A stretch of 64,000 nt of DNA from NCBI RefSeq assembly GCF_030698145.1, contig NZ_JAUYNW010000140.1, forward strand, positions 1-64,000, given 5' to 3'. The first letter of the stretch is position 1, and every line of letters starts with the position of its first letter. Source of the DNA: Phenylobacterium sp. (lineage in GTDB: Bacteria; Pseudomonadota; Alphaproteobacteria; Caulobacterales; Caulobacteraceae). Shown in pieces: positions 48,116-56,942 of this stretch. The notes below the pieces were generated by a model. It did no database searches and had not been told where the DNA came from. It was given only the letters and a program-made list of their open reading frames with translations. The position numbers were made by a program, and so were the translations under genes.

Positions 48116-48485
48116 ATGGCCCAGCTCCCCCGCACGATCCTCTTCGACCTCGACGACACCATCCTGGCCGCGGGCCAGCGGCCCCTGGTGCTGCTTCAGA
48201 TCGCCAGCGAGTTCGCCCAGGCCATCGCGCCGGTTCGGCCCGCCGACCTCGCCGACCGGCTCGAGGCGGCCCTGGCGGAGTTCTGGTCCGACGCCGCGCG
48301 GCACAAGGCGGCGCGGTTCGACATCGCCGAGGCCCGGCGGGGGGTGATTGGAGAGACCTTCGCCGCCATGGGCGCGGCCAGCCTGACCCCGGACCTCGCC
48401 GACCGCTTCGCCGCGCGCTTCACCGCCTGTCGCGACGCGGCCCGACCGGATCATCCGGTCGCTCGGTGAGCTGCTGCCCAGCTAG
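48116..48485 (+). pseudogene. HAD-family hydrolase with internal out-of-frame deletion
   Basis: The frame from 48116 begins as a normal HAD hydrolase (RTILFDLDDTILAAGQRP, motif I with the two Asp) and continues through part of the helical cap to FTACRDAARPDHPVAR, stopping at 48469, where family members run another 100 or so residues. In another frame, directly at this point, the sequence reads RPDRIIRSLGELLPS and stops at 48485; that is what the C-terminal end of such a protein looks like. The middle with motifs II to IV is missing. The simplest reading is a deletion of several hundred bases fusing the two ends. Confidence 0.7.
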
Positions 48486-48492
48486 TCCGATC

Positions 48493-48987
48493 CTAGGCCG
48501 GCATCGTGCGGAGCTTGCGCCAGACGGTCATGCGCGAGACGCCCAGGCGCCGGGCGATCTCCACCGGCCCGACGCCGGCGGCCTGTAGGGCGCGGATGTC
48601 GTCGGCGGGCGCGCCGCGGCGGCGGCGGTCGATCCAGGGCGGCTCCACCGAGGCCACCGCCTGCAGGGCCGCATGCAGAGCCCGGCCGCCCTCGCCCTCG
48701 GACGAGATGCCGGACTCGACCACATAGAGATGGGCGCCGCGTTCCTCCAGCCTCGTCAAAACTTCGAGCAGGCCGCGGCTGGACGGCGCCAGATGGTTGA
48801 GGCGGGTGACCACCAACTGATCGCCGGGCCCGATGAAATCGAGAATCGAGGCGAGCACCGCTGAATCGTCAGCGGTCGGGCCCGTCGGTTCCTCCGCCCG
48901 GACCACGTGGCACCCCAGTTCCTTCAACGCCGCAGTGTCTTCAGACGACCGCGCGTCGCGCAGCCGTACATACCCAATCCTCAACAT
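48493..48987 (-). CDS. Resolvase/invertase-like protein lacking catalytic residues
   Basis: 164-aa protein with the N-terminal fold of serine recombinases (LRIGYVRLRDARSSED, then GDQLVVTRLNHLAPSSRGLLEVLTRLEERGAHLYVVESG) and a C-terminal helix-turn-helix (LQAAGVGPVEIARRLGVSRMTVWRKL). Catalytic Ser10 of the resolvase family is Arg10 here, and the Arg pair of the DRLGR motif is His65 and Pro68; only Arg8 remains. DNA strand exchange is therefore not expected, and a role as DNA-binding protein is more likely. No inverted repeats or transposase genes surround it. ATG at 48987. Downstream on the opposite strand is the deleted HAD gene. Confidence 0.8.
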   Translation of the reverse strand: MLRIGYVRLRDARSSEDTAALKELGCHVVRAEEPTGPTADDSAVLASILDFIGPGDQLVVTRLNHLAPSSRGLLEVLTRLEERGAHLYVVESGISSEGEGGRALHAALQAVASVEPPWIDRRRRGAPADDIRALQAAGVGPVEIARRLGVSRMTVWRKLRTMPA

Positions 48988-49069
48988 CCCACCGTCGCCC
49001 AGTCAGCTCCGCGATGATTGAGCCGAAGGTCGCAAAACCGACCGGCGGCGTCAAAGACAGCTATGTTAA

Positions 49070-49091
49070 ATCGAAGCAATATTTCTTCGAT
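49070..49091. repeat. Inverted repeat in an AT-rich intergenic stretch
   Basis: ATCGAAG (49070-49076) and CTTCGAT (49085-49091) flank CAATATTT. The region 49060-49115 is clearly richer in A/T than its surroundings and lies about 85 bp upstream of the recombinase-like gene and 50 bp after the stop of the acetyltransferase gene, both on the minus strand. It may be an operator for the recombinase-like DNA-binding protein or a weak terminator of the acetyltransferase transcript (a short T-stretch follows on the minus strand). Confidence 0.4.
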
Positions 49092-49141
49092 AATCGTGAT
49101 TTGGAGAGAAAATCTGGCAAGTCTGAGGCACAGGCGCGTGC

Positions 49142-49675
49142 TTAAGAGGCTGACCCGTGCGCGGGGCGGCGCAGGATGAACTCCCGATCCGTGGTCGAAC
49201 CGACTTGGAATCCATACTCTCCGACGCGGGAGAAGCCGTGGCGCTCATAGAACCGCTGCGCGCCGTAGTTTTCCGACCAGACGCCGATCCACAGGTCCCT
49301 CGGCCCGTCCTGCAGCAGCCACGCCAGGGTCTGCGCGAACAGCCGCCCGCCCGCGCCGCCGTTCTGAGCGCCCTTGACCAGATAGAGGCGTTTCAGTTCG
49401 CCGCAGGCCGTGGTCACGTCCGGATGCGGCAGGCCGCAGGGGCCGGCCAGGGCATAGCCGATCACCACGCCGTCGGTCTCCACCAGCCAGATCGCCTTGG
49501 TGGGATCGGCCAGGTCGGCCCGCGTCCGCTCCAGGCTGTAGGCGTCGGCCAGGAACTCGGCGAGGTCCCCGGGATCGTAGAGGTGGGCGAAGGTCTCGCG
49601 GAAGGTGCGCGCGCCGATGTCGGCGACAATCTCGGCCTCGTCGAGACGGGCGCGGCGGATTATGGGTTCCTGCAT
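49142..49675 (-). CDS. GNAT-family N-acetyltransferase
   Basis: 177-aa acetyltransferase: IIRRARLDEAEIVADIGARTFRETFAHLYDPGDLAEFLADAY is the typical N-terminal part of a TDR/RimI-like group, followed by LKRLYLVKGAQNGGAGGRLFAQTLAWLL (motif A, Q/RxxGxG/A as QNGGAG) and WSENYGAQRFYERHGFSRVGEY (motif B). Substrate unknown. ATG at 49675 is chosen; a TTG at 49714 could add 13 residues but overlaps the divergent deacetylase start region. It is divergent from that gene with only about 38 bp between start codons. Confidence 0.85.
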   Translation of the reverse strand: MQEPIIRRARLDEAEIVADIGARTFRETFAHLYDPGDLAEFLADAYSLERTRADLADPTKAIWLVETDGVVIGYALAGPCGLPHPDVTTACGELKRLYLVKGAQNGGAGGRLFAQTLAWLLQDGPRDLWIGVWSENYGAQRFYERHGFSRVGEYGFQVGSTTDREFILRRPAHGSAS

Positions 49676-49713
49676 GCTGCTCGCTGCGGTGTGCGGAAGG
49701 GGATGAGTCGACA

Positions 49714-50640
49714 ATGACCCTCGGGCTTTACACCCATCTCGACATGCTGGACCACCGTCCCGGCGAGGGACATTTCGAACGACCGGAGCGTTTGAGCGCC
49801 GTGCTAGGCGCCCTGGACGACGCCACCGACCTGCGTCTGGATCGCCGCGACGCGCCCTTGGTCGAGACAGCCGACCTGACCCGCGTCCACCTGCCGGACT
49901 ACGTCGATGCCATCATCAATTCCGCACCCAGGACCGGCCGCCTCATGCTGGACGGCGACACCTTCATGTCGCCCGGCAGCCTGGCGGCGGCCCAGCGCGC
50001 GGCGGGCGCGGTGGTCAGCGCCGTGCGCGACGTGGCCGCCGGCGACCTGCGGCGCGCCTTCTGCGCGGTGCGTCCGCCCGGACACCACGCCGAGCCGCAC
50101 CTGCCGATGGGCTTCTGCATCTTCTCGAACGTCGCCGTGGCCGCGCGGGCCGCGCAGGACGCCGGTCTGAGACGGGTGGCGGTGGTCGATTTCGACGTCC
50201 ACCACGGCAACGGCACCCAGGCCTCGCTCGGCGGCGTGGAGGATACGTTCTTCGTCTCCGTCCAGCAGTGGCCCATGTGGCCCGGCACCGGCCATCCGTC
50301 GGAGGCCGTTCCCGGCAACATCCGCAACGCCGTGGTCCCGCCGGGGGCCGCTCGCGAGGCCTGGCGCAAGGAATTCGAGGGCCTGATGCGCCACGTGGAC
50401 GCCTTCGCCCCGGACCTGATCCTGGTCTCCGCCGGGTTCGACGCCCATGTCCGCGACCCCATCGGCGATTCGACCCAGAACCTGGAAGCCGAGGATTTCG
50501 ATTGGGCTACAAGGGCCATCGTCTCGGTCGCCAACGCCCACGCGAAAGGTCGGGTTGTGTCCTCGCTCGAGGGCGGTTACGACCTTGAGGCTCTGGGTCG
50601 CTCGGCGCTTGCGCATGTTCGGGCCCTGTCTTTGGGGTGA
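49714..50640 (+). CDS. Histone deacetylase-family (acetylpolyamine amidohydrolase-like) protein
   Basis: 308-aa zinc deacetylase: HFERPERLSAVLGAL at the N-terminus, RPPGHHAEPHLPMGFCIFSNVAVAA with the catalytic His pair, VVDFDVHHGNGTQ with the metal-binding Asp and His, and a second metal Asp in VSAGFDAHVRDPIG. GGYD near residue 292 completes the active site. Bacterial members deacetylate polyamines, small amides or proteins. ATG at 49714. A histidine phosphatase gene follows after 46 bp, and then xseB-ispA-dxs, all in the same direction; in relatives this deacetylase is also next to xseB (from memory). Confidence 0.92.
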   Translation: MTLGLYTHLDMLDHRPGEGHFERPERLSAVLGALDDATDLRLDRRDAPLVETADLTRVHLPDYVDAIINSAPRTGRLMLDGDTFMSPGSLAAAQRAAGAVVSAVRDVAAGDLRRAFCAVRPPGHHAEPHLPMGFCIFSNVAVAARAAQDAGLRRVAVVDFDVHHGNGTQASLGGVEDTFFVSVQQWPMWPGTGHPSEAVPGNIRNAVVPPGAAREAWRKEFEGLMRHVDAFAPDLILVSAGFDAHVRDPIGDSTQNLEAEDFDWATRAIVSVANAHAKGRVVSSLEGGYDLEALGRSALAHVRALSLG

Positions 50641-50686
50641 AGGGCGAAGCCGGTACGCATTGCGCGCACGCGGGCTTTCGGATGAC

Positions 50687-51304
50687 ATGGCCGACGCTTT
50701 GACCGCCGACCCTCAGCCTCCGTCCGCCATACGCCCCGGCGCCATCATCCTGGCCCGCCATGGCGAACCCGCGCTCCCGCGCGACGTTGTGCTGACCGCG
50801 CGTGGCTACCGCGACTTCTGGGTGAAGTACGAGGAGGGGGGGCTGCGTCCCGGCCAGACGCCGCCGCCGGCGCTGATGGACCAGATCGCTTCCGCCGGGG
50901 CGGTGATCTCCTCGGTGCGAACCCGTTCGATCGAGAGCGCCGTGGCGCTCTGCCGGGGCCGCGACTTCGTCCGCGACGAGATGTTCGTCGAGGCCCCGCT
51001 GCCGCCGCCGAACTGGCCGGGCTTCGTCAAGCTCGCCCCCAGGACCTGGGGCTTCTTCGCGCGATTCTGGTGGTGGTTCTTCGATCACCACGAAGGCGGC
51101 GAGACCCGCCGCCAGGCCGAGACTCGCGCTGACCAGGCCGCCTCGCGGATCGAGGACCTGGCCGCCGACGGCAGCGACGTGGTGGTGCTGGCCCACGGCT
51201 TCTTCAATTTCATGGTCGGCCGAGCCCTGCGCCGGCGCGGCTGGAAGATGACCGCCAACCAGGGCTGGAAGTACTGGTCGACCCGGCGCTACGAGCGGTC
51301 CTGA
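50687..51304 (+). CDS. Histidine phosphatase family protein
   Basis: 205-aa protein of the phosphoglycerate mutase-like superfamily: the His of LARHGEP (about residue 23) is the phospho-acceptor, ISSVRTRSIESAV supplies an Arg, a Glu is in a WWWFFDHHEGGETRRQAE segment, and the second catalytic His is in VVLAHGFFNFMVGRAL. It resembles the SixA/CobC-like group. A Trp-rich stretch (FFARFWWWFFDHH) is unusual and may be membrane associated. ATG at 50687 in the space after the deacetylase. Substrate unknown; probably a small phosphatase. Confidence 0.85.
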   Translation: MADALTADPQPPSAIRPGAIILARHGEPALPRDVVLTARGYRDFWVKYEEGGLRPGQTPPPALMDQIASAGAVISSVRTRSIESAVALCRGRDFVRDEMFVEAPLPPPNWPGFVKLAPRTWGFFARFWWWFFDHHEGGETRRQAETRADQAASRIEDLAADGSDVVVLAHGFFNFMVGRALRRRGWKMTANQGWKYWSTRRYERS

Positions 51305-51368
51305 GATCATCGTCGTTGCGGGGTGTCTCAGCCCTTACTAGGTTGCAGCGCTTCTCGAGGGATTTGGA

Positions 51369-51611
51369 ATGGCCGAAGCCGCCGACATCGATGGCCTGTC
51401 GTTCGAACAGGCGCTGGCCGAGCTGGAGCGGATCGTCGGCCAGTTGGAGTCCGGACAGGCGCCGCTGGAAGAGTCGGTGAAGCTCTACGAGCGCGGCGCG
51501 GCCCTGAAGGCGCACTGCGAGAAACGGCTGGAGGCCGCGCGCCTCCAGGTCGAGAAGATCGTGGTGGGCTCGGGCGGCCAGGCCAGCGTCGAATCCGCCG
51601 AGTTCAACTAG
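51369..51611 (+). CDS. xseB: Exodeoxyribonuclease VII small subunit
   Basis: 80-aa subunit of exonuclease VII, which degrades single-stranded DNA together with XseA. The conserved pattern [55 protein letters not shown] covers the family (PF02609) almost completely. Usual length. xseA is not in this window. Its stop is one base before the ispA start, so the pair is translationally coupled; xseB-ispA-dxs is a widespread alphaproteobacterial order. Confidence 0.95.
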   Translation: MAEAADIDGLSFEQALAELERIVGQLESGQAPLEESVKLYERGAALKAHCEKRLEAARLQVEKIVVGSGGQASVESAEFN

Positions 51612-51612
51612 G

Positions 51613-52491
51613 ATGTCCCTGGCCCAACGCGTGGCCGAGGCCGCCGATATCGTCACGGTGGCGCTGGACGAGCTGTTGCCGCGCGCCGATGGGCCGGAGT
51701 CGCGGTTGACCGAGGCCATGCGCTACGCGGCCCTGGGGCCCGGCAAGCGCCTGCGCACCTATTTCGCCATCGAGACCGGCAAGATGTTCGACCTGGACGA
51801 CCGGCCGGTGCTACGCGCGGCCTGCGCCCTGGAATGCATCCAGGCCTACAGCCTGATCCACGACGACCTGCCGGCCATGGACGACGACGACATGCGCCGC
51901 GGTCGGCCCACGGTGCACAAGGCCTATGACGAGGCCACCGCCATCCTGGCCGGTGACGCCCTGCAGACGGTGGCCTTCGAGATCCTCGCGCACCCGGACA
52001 CCCACAAGGACGGCAATGTCCGCTCCGAGATGGTGCTGAAGTTGGCCCAGTCGGCCGGCGCGCGGGGCATGTGCGGCGGCCAGATGATCGACATGCTGGG
52101 CGTGCGCGACGACCTGGGCGCGGTGGCCCGGATGCAGCGGCTGAAGACCGGCGCCCTGATCGCCGTGGCCTTCGAACTGCCCCTCATCATGGCCCATGCC
52201 GGGGACGGCGAACGCCACGCCCTGATGGCCTTCGCCCAGGACCTGGGCCTGGCCTACCAGATCGTCGACGACCTTCTGGACGCCGAGGGCGAGAGCGCGA
52301 CGCTGGGCAAGAAGGCCGGCAAGGACGCGGCCATGGGCAAGGCGAACTACGTCACCCTGCTGGGCGCGGACGCCGCGCGCCAACGCCTCAGCCTGCTGGC
52401 GCAACAGACCAAAGCGCACCTCGATCCGTTCGGTCCGCGGGCCGAATTCCTGCGGGCGAGCGTCGATTTCGTGCTAGAGCGCCGAAACTAG
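51613..52491 (+). CDS. ispA: Farnesyl diphosphate synthase (polyprenyl synthetase)
   Basis: 292-aa prenyltransferase that condenses dimethylallyl/geranyl diphosphate with isopentenyl diphosphate to farnesyl diphosphate. Both aspartate-rich motifs are present: [18 protein letters not shown] (first, DDxxxxD form of type II FPP synthases) and [12 protein letters not shown] (second). [15 protein letters not shown] and [18 protein letters not shown] complete the family features. ATG one base after xseB. dxs follows 26 bp on. Together they supply precursors for quinones, undecaprenol and carotenoids. Confidence 0.95.
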   Translation: MSLAQRVAEAADIVTVALDELLPRADGPESRLTEAMRYAALGPGKRLRTYFAIETGKMFDLDDRPVLRAACALECIQAYSLIHDDLPAMDDDDMRRGRPTVHKAYDEATAILAGDALQTVAFEILAHPDTHKDGNVRSEMVLKLAQSAGARGMCGGQMIDMLGVRDDLGAVARMQRLKTGALIAVAFELPLIMAHAGDGERHALMAFAQDLGLAYQIVDDLLDAEGESATLGKKAGKDAAMGKANYVTLLGADAARQRLSLLAQQTKAHLDPFGPRAEFLRASVDFVLERRN

Positions 52492-52517
52492 ATTCAAAGC
52501 AGCGTCCCCCTGTAAAC

Positions 52518-54434
52518 ATGCCGCCAGTCACGCCTCTGCTCGACAAGGTCTCGTTCCCCAAGGACACCCGGGGGTTCAACGCGGCCGAGCTTCGGCAGCT
52601 CGCCGACGAGGTGCGCGCCGAGATGATCGACGCCGTCTCGCAGACCGGCGGACACTTTGGGGCGGGCCTCGGGGTGGTCGAACTGACCGTCGCCCTGCAC
52701 CATGTCTACGACACGCCGGAAGACATCCTGATCTGGGACGTCGGTCACCAGGCCTATCCGCACAAGATCCTCACCGGCCGCCGCGACCGCATCCGCACCC
52801 TGCGCCAGGCCGGCGGGCTGTCGGGCTTCACCAAGCGCAGCGAGAGCGAGTACGACCCGTTCGGCGCCGCCCACGCGGCCACCTCGATCTCCGCGGCCCT
52901 GGGCTTCGCCGCGGCCCGCGACGCCCATGGCAAGCACAACAGCGTCGTGGCCGTGATCGGCGACGGCTCGATGAGCGCGGGCATGGCCTACGAGGCCATG
53001 AACAACGCCTGCGAGACCACGGGCCAGCTCACCGTCATCCTCAACGACAACGACATGTCCATCGCCCCGCCGGTGGGGGGCATGAGCGCCTACCTGGCCC
53101 GGGTCGTTTCGGGCGGTGGCTACCAGTCGCTGCGCAATCTCGGCAAGTCGGTGGCCAAGGTGCTGCCGCGCCCGATGCGCGAGGCCGCCCGCAAGGCCGA
53201 GGAATACGCCCGCGGCATGGTCACCGGCGGCACGCTGTTCGAGGAGCTGGGCTTCTACTATGTCGGCCCGATCGACGGCCACGACCTGGACGCCCTGGTG
53301 CCGATTCTCAAGAATGTGCGTGAAATCAAGGACAAGCCGGTCCTGGTTCATGTGGTGACGCAAAAGGGCAAGGGTTACGCCCCGGCCGAGAGCGCCGACG
53401 ACAAACTGCACGCGGTGGTGAAGTTCGACGTGGTCACCGGCTTGCAGGCCAAGGCCCAGCCCAACGCGCCGCAGTACACCAAGGTCTTCGCCCAGGAGCT
53501 GATCAAGCAGGCCGAGCGCGACGAGCGGATCGTCGCCGTCACCGCGGCCATGCCGTCAGGAACCGGCCTGGACCTGTTCGCCAAGCGCTTCCCGGACCGC
53601 ACCTTCGATGTCGGCATCGCCGAGCAGCATGCGGTCACCTTCGCTGCGGGCCTCGCCGCCGACGGCATGAAGCCGTTCTGCGCGATCTATTCCACCTTCC
53701 TGCAGCGGGGCTACGACCAGGTGGTCCACGACGTGGCGATCCAGCGCCTGCCGGTGCGCTTCGCCATGGACCGAGCCGGCCTGGTGGGCGCCGACGGGGC
53801 GACCCATGCCGGGTCCTTCGACATCGGCTTCATGGGCGCTCTGCCGGGCATGATCCTGATGGCCGCGGCCGACGAGGTCGAACTGGCCCGGATGGTCGCC
53901 ACCGCCGCGGAGATCGACGACCGGCCCAGCGCCTTCCGCTATCCGCGCGGCGAGGGTTGGGGCCTGACCCTGCCCGAGATCGCCGAGCCGCTGGAGATCG
54001 GCAAAGGCCGCATCATCCGCGAAGGCACGGCCGTCGCCATCGTCTCCTTCGGCACGCGCCTGGCCGAGAGCCTGAAGGCCGCCGATCTGTTGGCCGCCCG
54101 GGGCCTGTCGGCCACGGTCTGCGACGCGCGCTTCGCCAAGCCGTTGGATATCGAGCTGATCCTGCGTCTGGCCCGCGAGCACGAGGCCCTGATCACGGTC
54201 GAGGAGGGCGCCATGGGCGGCTTCGGCGGCTTCGTGCTGCAGGCCCTGGCCGAGCACGGCGCCCTGGACCGCGGCCTCAAGGTCCGCACGCTCAACCTGC
54301 CCGACATCTTCCAGGATCACGACAAGCCCGAGGCCATGTACGCCGACGCCGGCCTAGACGCCGAAGGCATCGTGCGCGGCGCTCTGGCGGCGCTCGGCGT
54401 GGACAACGTCTCGGCCGCCGGACGGCGCGCCTAG
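52518..54434 (+). CDS. dxs: 1-deoxy-D-xylulose-5-phosphate synthase
   Basis: 638-aa thiamine-diphosphate enzyme, first and rate-setting step of the MEP isoprenoid pathway (pyruvate plus glyceraldehyde-3-phosphate to DXP). Seen: N-terminal [35 protein letters not shown], the ThDP motif [19 protein letters not shown]...NDNDMSI, the transketolase central domain with [23 protein letters not shown], and [15 protein letters not shown]. The usual length and start. It closes the xseB-ispA-dxs operon. Its stop is one base from the convergent secreted-protein gene. Confidence 0.96.
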   Translation: MPPVTPLLDKVSFPKDTRGFNAAELRQLADEVRAEMIDAVSQTGGHFGAGLGVVELTVALHHVYDTPEDILIWDVGHQAYPHKILTGRRDRIRTLRQAGGLSGFTKRSESEYDPFGAAHAATSISAALGFAAARDAHGKHNSVVAVIGDGSMSAGMAYEAMNNACETTGQLTVILNDNDMSIAPPVGGMSAYLARVVSGGGYQSLRNLGKSVAKVLPRPMREAARKAEEYARGMVTGGTLFEELGFYYVGPIDGHDLDALVPILKNVREIKDKPVLVHVVTQKGKGYAPAESADDKLHAVVKFDVVTGLQAKAQPNAPQYTKVFAQELIKQAERDERIVAVTAAMPSGTGLDLFAKRFPDRTFDVGIAEQHAVTFAAGLAADGMKPFCAIYSTFLQRGYDQVVHDVAIQRLPVRFAMDRAGLVGADGATHAGSFDIGFMGALPGMILMAAADEVELARMVATAAEIDDRPSAFRYPRGEGWGLTLPEIAEPLEIGKGRIIREGTAVAIVSFGTRLAESLKAADLLAARGLSATVCDARFAKPLDIELILRLAREHEALITVEEGAMGGFGGFVLQALAEHGALDRGLKVRTLNLPDIFQDHDKPEAMYADAGLDAEGIVRGALAALGVDNVSAAGRRA

Positions 54435-54435
54435 G

Positions 54436-54888
54436 CTACCTGCAGGCCCCGAAGAACTTGCGCACCACGCCCTTGGGCGCGGGCGGCGGGGTCATGGTCT
54501 CGCCCTGGGCGGCGACGCTGACCAGCCCGGTCTTCCTGAACGCCTCGACAACGGGAGCCCGGGTGGAGAATTCCGCCGAGGCCAGGGCGCCGTCGGTGAC
54601 CAGGTCGGGCTCGACGGAACCGCGGAGGGTGGCGGAGGCCGGCGCGGAGGCGACCGTCACGCTGGCCGGCAGGCGCGCGCCGACCGGCTTGGCCAGCACC
54701 GCGCTCACCGATACCTGGCCGGACTTGGGAACGCAGCGGAAGGCCAGCGGCTGGTCGTCGGTGCCCGGCGTCGCATAGCGCAGCCAGGCGTCATTGTCCT
54801 TCGGCGTCTGGACCATCCAGACGCGGGCGTCCTGCGCCTGGGCGGCGCTGGCGAGGAGGCAGGAGATGAGGATCGTCGCGAGCTTCAT
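54436..54888 (-). CDS. Small secreted protein, paralogue of the next upstream gene
   Basis: 150-aa protein with a signal peptide (about 1-18, [10 protein letters not shown]). It shares an architecture with the gene at 54922-55401: a [41 protein letters not shown] core (C-x-P-x-S-G-x-V motif), then a V...ASAT strand, [14 protein letters not shown] (F.xTG.L.V) and a terminal FFGACR. Two cysteines likely pair. No known domain recognised. It lies 33 bp downstream of its paralogue, downstream of the flgFGAH operon on the same strand. Probably periplasmic. Confidence 0.7.
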   Translation of the reverse strand: MKLATILISCLLASAAQAQDARVWMVQTPKDNDAWLRYATPGTDDQPLAFRCVPKSGQVSVSAVLAKPVGARLPASVTVASAPASATLRGSVEPDLVTDGALASAEFSTRAPVVEAFRKTGLVSVAAQGETMTPPPAPKGVVRKFFGACR

Positions 54889-54921
54889 GCGGCAAAGCTA
54901 GCACCCCGCTTGAGGCGCTAT

Positions 54922-55401
54922 CTAGGCGGCGCGGCAGGTGGCGACGAAGGTTCGTACGGCTTGGCGCTCCTCGCCACGCACGGGCAGCCTCACCTTCGGA
55001 CCGTCGCCGGCGATGGTCAGGTCCCCGGTCCTGGCGAAACTGGTCAGGGTCGGGTCGCTGGCCTTGGTCTGGGCCTCGATCAGCGCTTCACCCTCGCTGA
55101 CGGCGGGCACGACCTGGCCGGCCAGGCGGCTGGACTGATCGTGCGACTGCAGTTCGATGGCGCGGGCGGGGCGATCCTGCGGCGCGGCCATGGTGACCAT
55201 CACCTCGCCGGAGCGCGGCTGGCAGGTCATCAGCAGCAGCAGGTTGTCGCTGTCGGGTTCTCCAAAGGCGAGCTTGGCGCCTTCGCCCTCGACGTGGTTC
55301 AGCGACCAGGCCATGGCCGGCGCGGTGGGCGGCCCGGCCTGCTGGGCGCAGGCGCTCAGCAGGCAAGAAAGTCCCAGTCCGACGATCGCAGGGCGATGCA
55401 T
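54922..55401 (-). CDS. Small lipoprotein-like protein, paralogue of the downstream gene
   Basis: 159-aa protein with a lipoprotein signal (GLSCLLSACAQQ, lipobox LLSAC). The mature part has NHVEGEGAKLAFGEPDSDNLLLLMTCQPRSGEVMVTMAA (C-x-P-x-S-G-x-V, the same motif as the gene downstream), SFARTGDLTIAGDG (F.xTG.L.I) and a C-terminal FVATCR. The shared spacing of cysteines and motifs indicates tandem duplication with loss of the lipid anchor in one copy. 58 bp downstream of flgH. Function unknown; likely envelope-located. Confidence 0.72.
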   Translation of the reverse strand: MHRPAIVGLGLSCLLSACAQQAGPPTAPAMAWSLNHVEGEGAKLAFGEPDSDNLLLLMTCQPRSGEVMVTMAAPQDRPARAIELQSHDQSSRLAGQVVPAVSEGEALIEAQTKASDPTLTSFARTGDLTIAGDGPKVRLPVRGEERQAVRTFVATCRAA

Positions 55402-55459
55402 GACGACGCTCCCTTTGGAATAGGAACGCCGCCTCGGCGCAAAACGATCCGGATTCGGC

Positions 55460-56191
55460 TCAGAAGGGGGTGAAGCGCTCCACCAGGGACTGGCCGGCCG
55501 GGGTCTTCTGGACCCGGCTGATGTCGCCGCGGCCGCCGTAGCTGATCCGCGCCTCGGCGATCTGGGTGTGGCGGATGGTGTTGGACGAGGTGATGTCCTC
55601 GGGGCGCACGATCCCTGCCACGGTGAGCTGGCGCAGTTCGGCGTTGGTGCGGACCTCCTGGACGCCCTGGATGACCATGTTGCCGTTGGGCAGGACGTTG
55701 GTCACCACCGCGGCGATGGTCAGGGAGATCTTCTCCGACCGGGTGACCGCGCCCGACCCGGCGTTGTTGGTGGCCGAGTTGGTGTTGATGGCGTTGGCGG
55801 GGTCGAAGCCGCCCGGCAGGAAGCGGCCGAGGCTGGATTCCAGGCCCAGCAGGTTGTCGACGCCGGCGCTCATGCCCGAGGTCCGCGTGCTGTTGCTGGC
55901 GTTCGACGTCTGGGCCGAGTCGTTGATGTCGATCTGGACGGTGAGGATGTCGCCGACCCGGTTGGCGCGCTGGTCGATGAAGAAAGCGCGGGCCCCGGTA
56001 CGCCACAGCGAATTGGCCGAGGCCGCCTGAGGCATGGGCTCGCGGGCCGAGACGAAGGTCGGCTGCTCGCGGGCGACCAGCGAGGCCGGATAGCCGACGG
56101 GGGCGAGCTCTGGACCCTTCACGGCCTCCACCACGGTCGAGCAGGCGGCCAGGGGCGCGAGGGCCAGGAGGGCGAGGAGGGGAAGGCGCAT
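55460..56191 (-). CDS. flgH: Flagellar L-ring protein FlgH
   Basis: 243-aa outer-membrane lipoprotein forming the L-ring of the flagellar basal body. Lipobox LAPLAACS (Cys near 17), then SLWRTGARAFFIDQRANRVGDILTVQIDINDSA, DNLLGLESSLG, and the C-terminal NPNGNMVIQGVQEVRTNAELRQLTVAGIVRPEDITSSNTI-like segment with NGNMVIQGxQEVRxNxExR, the FlgH hallmark, ending AEARISYGGRG. ATG at 56191 with GAGAAG seven bases upstream, just after the flgA stop. Last flagellar gene of the flgF-flgG-flgA-flgH unit. Confidence 0.95.
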   Translation of the reverse strand: MRLPLLALLALAPLAACSTVVEAVKGPELAPVGYPASLVAREQPTFVSAREPMPQAASANSLWRTGARAFFIDQRANRVGDILTVQIDINDSAQTSNASNSTRTSGMSAGVDNLLGLESSLGRFLPGGFDPANAINTNSATNNAGSGAVTRSEKISLTIAAVVTNVLPNGNMVIQGVQEVRTNAELRQLTVAGIVRPEDITSSNTIRHTQIAEARISYGGRGDISRVQKTPAGQSLVERFTPF

Positions 56192-56205
56192 GGTTTGTCT
56201 TCTCA

Positions 56206-56940
56206 CTAGCGAAGCGCGACTTGGGTGCGGCGACCGCCACGGATCTGATCGGCCGCGGGGCCGACCATCGCTTGGCCGGGTCCGCTGGCGACGGCCTGGA
56301 TCATCTTCTTGGACGAGGTGTTCTGGACGCTCAGGGATTCGCCCTGGCTGGCGGCGGTCATGGCCTTGCCTTGCAGCGACAGGGAGATGCCGTCGTACTC
56401 GTAGAGGACGGTGATCAGCTCGCCGGCCTTGATGACCTGGGGCGCGGAGACGTCGCGCGACGAGACGGCCGCGCCGGCCCGCAGGGGGCGCTTGGCGGCC
56501 AGGCCGATGATGGTCTCGGCGTCGTTCGGCGCGTCGGACGGGGCGGCGGCGGCCTTGCCCCAGACCAGGTCCTGCGGCTGGACGATCTCGCCGGCCGACA
56601 GGCTGCGGGCATAGGTCAGCACCTCGACGTTGCCGCGCGCCGCGGCCGGGGCCGGGGCGCCGCCGCGGACCACGATGCGGCGGATGCCCTCGGCGTTGGC
56701 CCAGGCCAGGCCGTTGCGGCGGGCCAGGCCTTGCACGGCCCCGGCGTCGAGCACGGTGGAGGTGCCGGGCTTGGCCGCGACCTGGACCTTGCCGGCCGCG
56801 CCCGTCCCGTCGAACAGGTCGGAAAGGGTGACCATGCCGTCGTCGTCCAGGACCTCGGTCTTGAGGGTGACGTTGGTGGCGGCCAGGGCCGGGGCGGCTG
56901 TGAGCCAGGCCACGGCGGCGATGAGCAGGGCGCGGGTCAT
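56206..56940 (-). CDS. flgA: Flagellar basal body P-ring chaperone FlgA
   Basis: 244-aa periplasmic chaperone required for P-ring (FlgI) assembly. Signal peptide (about 1-20), N-terminal region with VTLSDLFDGTGAAG, then the SAF domain (about 105-170, YARSLSAGEIVQPQDLVW, with KRPLRAGAAVSSRDVSAPQVIKAGELITVLYEYDGISLSLQGKAMTAASQGESLSVQNTSSKKMIQA), the standard FlgA C-terminal half. Two bases downstream of flgG and 14 bp upstream of flgH, so part of the same operon. Confidence 0.93.
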   Translation of the reverse strand: MTRALLIAAVAWLTAAPALAATNVTLKTEVLDDDGMVTLSDLFDGTGAAGKVQVAAKPGTSTVLDAGAVQGLARRNGLAWANAEGIRRIVVRGGAPAPAAARGNVEVLTYARSLSAGEIVQPQDLVWGKAAAAPSDAPNDAETIIGLAAKRPLRAGAAVSSRDVSAPQVIKAGELITVLYEYDGISLSLQGKAMTAASQGESLSVQNTSSKKMIQAVASGPGQAMVGPAADQIRGGRRTQVALR

Positions 56941-56942
56941 GA

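Noticed and set aside
48493-48987. Possible mobile element centred on the resolvase-like gene
   Set aside because: No transposase, terminal inverted repeats or target duplications flank it, and the catalytic residues are missing.
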